Shown here piece by piece: positions 57,392-64,000 of a stretch of DNA of 64,000 nucleotides. Below the pieces are notes generated by a model. It was not told the origin of the DNA. It saw only the letters and a program-made list of their open reading frames with translations, and did no database searches. Source of the stretch: Gnetum montanum (Eukaryota; Streptophyta; Gnetopsida; Gnetales; Gnetaceae); assembly GCA_015680685.1 (NCBI GenBank), contig MNCI01003829.1:81604-145603 (forward strand), in the 5' to 3' direction. Position 1 is the first letter of the stretch, and each line of letters starts with the position of its first letter. A program made the position numbers and the translations under genes.

Positions 57392-58830
57392 TTAGGGGGT
57401 ATATTGCTAATCACTTGTCTTAGTTGTAATGGAACGATAAAGAGGAAGAAAATCTATTATCTGATATGTTTCTTGATGAAATCCTCTTTGGTGGGGCTAT
57501 AACTAAATAATTTCCCAATGAGCCTAAATGGTATGATGGCATTCTCACCTATCTTCTCACCTAGGAGATGCCACAAGGGTTCGACCATCAAAAGAAACAG
57601 TAGTTTCTTCACTAGGTAAAACACTTCATAGAGATCAATAGACACCTCTACAAGGTGTGCATTGATGTCTTGGTTTGTTGGTGTGTCCTTGATGTTGATC
57701 AACTATGTGTTCTCCAAGACACTAATGAAGGTCCTTGTGGAGGACACTATGCTAAGAGATGCACAACCATTAAAATCCTGATGGTAGGGTACTATTGGCC
57801 AATAATCTTCAAGGATGCTCATCATTACATTTGCTCTTATGAACAATGCCAATAAGATGGTAGAATGACTACTCAAATGGAGGAACCTCAAAAATGGATT
57901 CAACCACTAGAACCCTTTGACATTTGGGGCATTGATTTCATGGGTTCCATCACACCCATGTCAAATGGAAAGGCATACATCATAGTTGCTATTGACTATT
58001 GTACAAAATGGGCAGAAGTAGAAGCCATCATCAATTATACATCTTCTACCACTACTTGGTTTGTACAAAAAAATGTTGTAAATAGGTTTGGTGTGCCACA
58101 TGCATTAATTTCTAATAATGGAACTCACTTTACAAGCACTACCTTTCGAAAGCTCATGCAATACTTGGGGTTGAACATAAACTCACAACACCTTACCATC
58201 CCCAAGCTAATGGTCAAGTTGAGGTTACCAATAGGAAAATCACAAGGATACTAACAAGAACTTTTAGCAAATATAGGAAATACTGGAGCACAAAACTCAA
58301 CAATGCCCTTTGGGCCTACTGCTCAACATGGAAGCTTGTGTATGGAAAATTACCTACACTTCCTATTCAATCTGAGTTCTATACACTTTCAACTACTTAT
58401 GACCTTGACCTTAACTTAAATCTAGCCTAAAAAAATGACTAATGAATCTTAAATTGCTAGACAAAAATCAATTGGTATTCCTATTATCTAATGAGTTGCA
58501 CAAGGCCTATAACAAAAAGTGTCATGACCAAAAACTTAGAAAAGTCAAATTTCAGCCAAGAGATAAGGTTCTCTACTAGAACCCCACACATGTACCTCAA
58601 CGAACTAAGTTTTAAACATTGTGGGAATGACCTTTCATCATTTACAAGAATTTTCCTTCTAGGAAGATGATGATCTATAAATCTAAGAGCCCAACCAAGA
58701 AATAGCTAGTCAACATCCAACAAATTAAACCTTTCCATGAGTATAAGCCAGCTAATAGAACAAACACATCATCACATGGACAAAAACACTTCATATTTTG
58801 GATCTCCTTCTTCAACTTAGTTGTGGGGGA
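57392..58830 (+). pseudogene. RNase H end and integrase, element E
   Basis: VYIANHLS, KEEENLLSDMFLDEILFGG, then HHCC finger parts GGHYAKRCTTIKILMVGYYW and KDAHHYICSYEQCQ (57740-57855). The core follows: PFDIWGIDFMGSITPMSNGK, IIVAIDYCTKWAEVEA (first Asp), and [11 protein letters not shown] (second Asp replaced by Asn, 58114-58116). GQVEV.NRK with the Glu is in another frame after a one-base shift near 58180. C-terminal traces continue to KPFHE. It is the sister of element B's integrase. Confidence 0.8.
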
Positions 58831-59436
58831 GACGGCCACCCATGCTAACTATATAAGTGCCTCCTCAATTTTTCAACTTTTTGTTTTACACATTCTTTAT
58901 TTTTCATCTTTTTGTTTTCATGTTATTATTCTTTTCTAATTTTTTTTACATCACCATTAGTATATTTGCTATTTCTTAAACATTTTACACTCTATTTTAT
59001 ATTTTATTTTATTTTATTTTGATGTGATTTTCTAAATTTTTGTTAATAAGTGCTAGGTACAATGGTAATGTGTTGCTTGATGGTGGTATGTACTATTTTT
59101 GTTATTTGATTGTTGGTGTTTGGTTTATGGCTTTGAATTTCATTATAGATAATTAGAACATGGTTTCTTTTTCATGCAACACGTCCACAACATCCACCCA
59201 TCTACAAACTCTATGGTTTTCCTTGTTTTGAAAATGTGTAATCCCTTTTTCATTAATAAAACTTTAATAAATTTGTGACTTTGGTAGTTTCCAAAATTGG
59301 AAAAGATTCAAAGGTTTGAATAGGGTGTGGCTTCAAGGGGATTCAATATTCTTTGTGCCTTTTTGTTTTCCTATGTGCATGTGTGTTTTTATGGATTTCT
59401 TATCATTCCATGTTGACCAATAAAAGGAAGTTAAAT

Positions 59437-59700
59437 CCTTACATGGTGTGGTTCTCATGAAAAAGAAAAAAAATAATGAAAAACGATGAGAATTCAAAGA
59501 ACATCCCTTGAACAAAATAAATGCATGTGTCCTTACATGGTGTGGTTCTCATCAAAAAGAAAAAAATGAAAAAACAATGAGAATTCAAAGCACACCCCTT
59601 GAACAAAATAAATGCATGTGTCTTTGCATGGTGTGGTTTCCATTTCAAAAAAGAATGGGAATTCAAAGCACACCCCTTAGATAAAATAAACGGGCTACAA
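59437..59700 (+). repeat. Three-unit tandem repeat, about 93 bp
   Basis: Units start at 59437, 59531 and 59622, each opening C.TT.CATGGTGTGG and ending ACAAAATAAATGCATGTGTC or ATAAAATAAACGGG. The spacing is 94 and 91 bases; the third is shortened. Confidence 0.9.
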
Positions 59701-60434
59701 GCACTATTTATGGGACTTAACCCCTCTAACTAAGGCTCTTTATCACTTCCTACTTCTTCTCTAATCAGGAATGGTGGTTGTTCTGTGGGAGCACTCTTAT
59801 GTCTCAAGAGATGGAATAGTCTTAGAATGGCAATGTGAAGTCATTGAATGTGGTTGGTTTTGGTCTAGACTAAGGATGGATCTTATCAAAGTCATTTAAC
59901 CATAAAATCCACAACGGACTTCATGTGATCTTGATCATGAACTCCATTCCACATTCTCTTATCTATCTATGCTTTTCATGTCTCACCTCACTGTCAGTTT
60001 CATGTTCTGGTTCAATGTCCTAGTTTGATGTGTAAAAATTCTTAGTTACTTTCTTTCAAGTTTTTGTACTTAACCTTCTATAACCATTAATCATCCATAA
60101 AGCCCACAAACTCTTTGGTTTGAACTTATGCAAGGGCATAAGAGGCCTATGCCTACTTTGGGAAGGACCCACTTGCATATCTTTTTATTGGATTAGTTAA
60201 GTTCTTTACCCTTAGACACTCTTACAATCAAATTATTTTTATTTACCCCATCAATGACATCCAATTGTGCACTTCTTCACAACATTTTTCCATGAACTTT
60301 TCTTTTTATTTATTATGAATTCTTACACCCTCTTCAAATATTTTCCTCTGTTGAACTCTTTCAAATGCATTGGATTGCTTATCTATTTTATCCTATTTGT
60401 CAACCTTCTCACTAACACTACTAAAAGAATAAAT

Positions 60435-60521
60435 TTACCATAGTTACAACTTAGCTGAGTGTAACCACTGATGAGACNTTACCATAGTTACAACTTAGCT
60501 GAGTGTAACCACTGATGAGAC
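60435..60521. other. Assembly seam: 43-bp duplicate around N (60478)
   Basis: 60435-60477 and 60479-60521 are identical over 43 bases with one N between. Confidence 0.9.
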
Positions 60522-60924
60522 AAGGCATTTAATAGTTATGTGTTACACATTGCATGCTAATTCATGATGCTATTATGACTCCAGTGGGAATCATGGATTG
60601 GAAGTGGGACTATCTTCACCAAGGATGATGTAGTAGTACCACACAATGAGGACCATTCAAGATTATTGGATGTTCTCTCTCATTTTTCTACTACCAAGAG
60701 GCATTGGATGTCAGTGCTATCTAGGGTGTTTACTTCTTTTATCATGAATACCTAATTTTGTAAAAGATTGTATCTCTATATACTTGGGCACTCAAAGTTT
60801 GTGTATTCCATCTGAGTTAGTTTGTATGTCAGTCAATAATCCCATACCTACCCAATATATTTTGTAAGGAACTTGTTCTCCTATTCTACACTCAAGGATG
60901 AATTTTCATTCAGTCATGGAGGTA

Positions 60925-61691
60925 TGATGAAACACATTGTTCATCTGCTCTGATGTCGAGTATCTGACGTTGAGGCTCTCGATTTGGCATCAGTTTTGGT
61001 CATTTTTTAGTCAAAGTAACGAAGCTCTTGCAATTTATTTTCTCTAGAGTTAGTATATTTTCTGAGTGCCTGTAGAAGGAGTCTAAGTGTGTACAATTCT
61101 TTGTTCAAACACTAACGTACCTCAGTGCAGCAGTGTGATAGGAATAAAATGAGCTTTTTTGATAATCCTTGTAGCACTAAGAATAGATTAATGTTTCTTT
61201 TAATGCACTTTACGAATGCACTCTACTTTAATGCATTTGAATTAAGCAATTACTTTCTAGCAGTTAATGAATACAAGCACAACCACTTCAAGCATACATA
61301 TAGTACTTGGTAACCCAGCAACACTTAACGTTTGGTAGCCCAGTAGCACTATATGTGTTCAGGATGTGTCTAGGAAAGTGGGGCAGTTGTGTTAGGCTAG
61401 CTAGAAAATAGATGAATTAGATCTTCAATTACTTTACCTTTCATTCTTGTTATAGGCGATCAAAATTATAAAACATAAAATAAGAAAATCATGCATCTCA
61501 ATTACACTTAAACCATACCCCTGAGCTTCACAAGTGTAGTTGGGAAGACAATAAATGTTCTCAATGCCTATTTCACTTCCTAAAAGAGTTAGTGCACTAG
61601 AGAACTATAGGTCCATAAAATTTAAGCATATCATGCGTAAATGCCTTAGTGATTCGTATGGTTGGGCATAGGGGTATCTCACCACTCATCA
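60925..61691 (+). mobile_element. 3' LTR of element E
   Basis: TGATGAAACA to CTCATCA. It has CTAGAGTTAGTATATTTTCTGAGTGCC, GTACCTCAGTGCAGC, AATAAA at 61143-61148, and ACTTGGTAACCC, which align with LTR B and the young LTR. No primer site follows, as expected for a 3' LTR. Confidence 0.75.
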
Positions 61692-62049
61692 CCATCAACA
61701 TTTAGAAGAAGATCAATAAAGACTTAAAAAATTTATTCCCCATGTTTGTTGAAAGGCTAATTTATAACAAAATTGGTAAAAAATGGAAGTTGATCCCCAA
61801 GAAGTTATATGAACCTATATCCCAAGGAAGGATAGGTAACTATCAAGGGGTAGTTGAAAAGATGGAAAAGTTTTCCTAAGGACAAAAAGAAAAAGGAAAA
61901 GACAATGAACAAAAGGCTTAATTTTGGGCTTTATTATAATTTAATAAAAGTAGTGGAAACTTTATTTTCCAAATACAGGAGGAAGCAATCAAATGTTGCT
62001 TCAAATGTAAAATTTAGGCCTCCATTATGCTAACACTTGGGGAGTTTGA
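61692..62049 (+). pseudogene. Unidentified coding-like frame, part 3
   Basis: In register with part 2 over one target copy: KKINKDLKNLFPMFVERLIY, NKIGKKWKLIPKKLYEPISQ, GRIGNYQGVVEKMEKF, later SGNFIFQIQEEAIKCCFKCK and ASIMLTLGEFDIC. Basic and aromatic-rich. Six or so stops, no shift until about 62050. Unknown protein. Confidence 0.45.
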
Positions 62050-62749
62050 TATTTGCGTATAGTATTAGTAATAGGGATCTTTTAACATTAACATCAAATA
62101 CTAGGGAGTAGGTCTTCTCTTTAGTATATGAGAACATTAAAGAGCCAAAGAAGCAAATAAGTAGTAATGCACAAGCAAGAAAGAAGGAAATTTTGGAAAG
62201 CACCTTCAAAACTATAGAAAAGAAAAATGCTTCTAAAGAAAGAAAACCTCTTTCATAGGAGGAAGACATCTCCTCGAAGACTCCCAAAATAAAGATCTTC
62301 CAAGAGAAGCTACAAGAAAAAATAAGCGAGTATTTATTTTTCTTAATTTACATTTATCCTTTTTTTTATTTAAGTTTAAATGACATCACATAGTTTTTAG
62401 TATTGATAACCATGAACTGTGATGTAATGTTAACACTTTGCTTATATTTTTCAACGGCTACTTAGGAAAAGAGAGCTCTAGAACATGAAGTGAAAAAGCT
62501 ATGTTCTAGACTTTCTTCTATCCTTAAAGGCCTTAAGGAAGCTATAAGGAAAGATGAGTTAGATTTTCTAACTAACTTACTTTTATTAGAGGAGAATGAA
62601 AAACTATAGATAGATCTAGGTTTGGTATGGATTCCAAGCATGAACTTGTTGTAGACAGAGAGGAAAAACTGATGGAGAATCTTTGGTATTAAAAATGTTT
62701 GTAGTCTTCAAGACCCAATAGTGAGAGAGAGCTACAGTAAAAATCATTA
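62050..62749 (+). other. Coding-like traces, no identification
   Basis: Plus frames with low stop density: SLVYENIKEPKKQISSNAQA with ARKKEILESTFK (about 62114-62210), and RALEHEVKKLCSRLSSILKG (about 62473-62535). Both look like charged helices. They may be further parts of the unidentified frame or 5' sequence of the EF-hand gene. Confidence 0.3.
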
Positions 62750-63295
62750 GTGGATTCTTCATTGGAAGAACCAATCCAAATCAGTATTCCTATTGATTCA
62801 ACAGGAGCATCTTCTTTTGAAATGGAATCTGTGAAGGGAAAAACTATGCATGGAATGTTCAAGATGATGGATGAAGACAAAGATGGAATAGTAAGTGCAT
62901 CAGAGATATGCATATTCTTGGATAGGCTGAAAATGCAAATGCCCTTGAAGGAAGTAGAATTCATGGTAAATTCCATTTCTGAAAATGGGAATCATTTTTT
63001 AATGCATCAAGAGTTTGATGAGATGCATTGTATTTTGTTCAAGGATGGCAATGATAAGGAAGATGATGAAGGTGAGTTATTATACATGTTCAATGTGTTT
63101 GATGAAAACTACGATGAAATTGTTCTACTTCTGGGTAGATATGTAGGCACATGTAATGATGATGATGATGATGATGATAATGAGGAATAATGGCGATGGC
63201 ATTGTAGAGAAATAATTTGCAAGATTAATCGTAACAAAGATGGTGTGATTGATTTTCAGGAATTCAAGATTCTCATGTCTTCTCTATCCATTTAA
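62750..63295 (+). pseudogene. Calmodulin-like (CML) EF-hand protein with premature stop
   Basis: A calcium-sensor-like protein of the plant CML type. EF-hand 1 is intact (loop DEDKDGIVSASE, residues about 41-52). Hand 2 is degenerate, and hand 3 is damaged after FNVFDENYDEIV. A (GAT)7 tract gives DDDDDDD at 63158-63178. A TAA at 63188-63190 then stops the frame, but the same frame continues to TAA at 63293-63295 with hand 4 intact (loop NRNKDGVIDFQE) and a normal end. Total would be 181 residues, a usual CML length. The first codon in frame is GTG (62750); the first ATG is 62822. No introns, as in many CML genes. Probably a recent pseudogene; a sequencing error at the stop is the alternative. 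Confidence 0.75.
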
Positions 63296-63578
63296 TGTTG
63301 ATTCATGCATTCATTCACAATGTGAAACTAAATTTGAAGTTTTCTATCATATACAAGAAAATACCTTGTGAATTTATCCCTTTAAATTTACTCACAAAAT
63401 TTAGTTACAGTCATTTCAGTTACATAATTTATTTGTCTCACATGTGTTTGAAACTTTGAAGTAACTATATCTTTTTATGCATTTAGATGCTTGAATAGTT
63501 CTTTGTAGTGGTACATTGTAATGGGATTAACTTAAGGTTCACATGTTTGAAACTTAGCATCACAACCTCATAAAGCCC
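63296..63578 (+). other. Region downstream of the EF-hand gene
   Basis: AT-rich, no frame; possibly 3' untranslated sequence. Confidence 0.4.
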
Positions 63579-64000
63579 ACTCCATTAAATGGCCAAAATG
63601 TTCCAACAGTAATATGGTAAGTTCCTTTTGATGTTTCATTAAAATATTATATGTAGTTTTGCAAATGTCAAAAGTAACATAACCTATTTTTGTCTTTTTC
63701 AAAAATGAAAAAGAAAATATAGGCTTGCATGAAGGTCAAGCAATTGATATTGGAGGGTTTGGCTAGGAACATGAAGAGAAAGTTAAACTTAATCTTTCCA
63801 AGAGAAGGTAAATAGAATTAATATTATTATCAAGATAGCAAAGGCTAATGTTAGTAGTAACTCCATTAAATGGCCAAAATGTTCCAATAGTAATAAGATC
63901 TAAACTCCACACATCATATGGTAAGTTCTTTTTGATGTTTCATTAAAATATTATATGTAGTTTTGCAAATGTCAAAAGTAACATAACCGATTTTTGTCTT
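63579..64000. repeat. Direct repeat, 63579-63700 and 63860-64000
   Basis: The two copies share ACTCCATTAAATGGCCAAAA and everything through to TTTTTGTCTT, 281 bases apart. Copy 2 has about 22 extra bases (AAGATCTAAACTCCACACAT...) before ATGGTAAGTT. The second copy runs off the window. Confidence 0.85.

Larger units (their letters stand above)
58831..60924 (+). other. 3' untranslated region of element E
   Basis: About 2.1 kb. The first 0.5 kb aligns with element B. It contains the three-unit tandem at 59437-59700 and the assembly seam at 60478. No reading frame. Confidence 0.55.
57361..61691 (+). mobile_element. Element E: internally deleted Athila-like Ty3/gypsy
   Basis: Left end: about 30 bases of LTR start (TGATGAAATATGTTGTTCAT), fused straight to the end of RNase H. 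Then integrase, a long 3' region, and a complete 3' LTR beginning TGATGAAACACATTGTTCAT. Flanks ccata (57356-57360) and ccatc (61692-61696) form a 4-of-5 target duplication. gag, protease and RT are gone. Confidence 0.75.

Noticed and set aside
63860-63935. Minus-strand YDVWSLDLITIGTFWPF resembling protein kinase subdomain IX.
   Set aside because: Only one short motif, no other kinase subdomain nearby, and the sister copy at 63579 lacks the key part.
1-64000. CRISPR array, bacterial operon, or organelle or viral insertion.
   Set aside because: No regular spacer-repeat arrays, no dense coding, no organelle gene, and all polymerase motifs fit LTR retrotransposons of plants.

Overview
The window looks like intergenic DNA from a large, repeat-rich seed-plant genome. 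A gymnosperm is my best guess: the sequence is strongly AT-rich and CpG-poor, it is packed with old LTR retrotransposons, and no intact housekeeping gene is present. Almost all recognisable coding sequence is retrotransposon gag/pol full of nonsense codons. The tRNA-Asp primer sites are worn by C-to-T and G-to-A changes. I see no tRNA, rRNA, CRISPR or operon structure. All family names come from motifs read by eye, with no database search.

Layout. 1-365: a CpG-rich, young-looking LTR on the minus strand, broken into a Ty1/copia gag remnant (366-3359) whose 3' LTR is 3360-4600. 4601-12220: mostly unassigned AT-rich DNA with ACCATGAGTCATGG-type repeats and a tRNA-derived SINE (9228-9402, minus). 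12233-17370: two stacked 5' ends of Ty3/gypsy elements (LTR, primer site, gag), flanked by two copies of another repeat, one of which shows the empty insertion site. 21370-29029: an Athila-like Ty3/gypsy element with 5' LTR, primer site, gag, protease, RT, RNase H and integrase, all decayed.

29530-42990: a CCR4/EEP-type deadenylase pseudogene on the minus strand, split by a 12.2-kb Tat-like Ty3/gypsy element (30439-42629) with two 1.6-kb LTRs. Joining the flanks across one target duplication puts the host reading frame back in register. 45053-48500: an LTR and a minus-strand Tat-like pol that stops just after the integrase zinc finger. 50395-57035: a full-length copia element (SIRE-like) with TSD aagca. 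57361-61691: an internally deleted Athila-like element with TSD ccata/ccatc. These last two elements both sit inside one unidentified coding-like frame (about 50.29-62.04 kb) that stays in register across both insertions. 62750-63295: a calmodulin-like EF-hand gene with a premature stop.

The three N characters (39268, 45624, 60478) each separate two almost identical sequences, so they look like unresolved contig overlaps and not biology. The biology here is nested insertion and decay: autonomous, deleted and gag-only retroelements, plus two captured or dead cellular genes.
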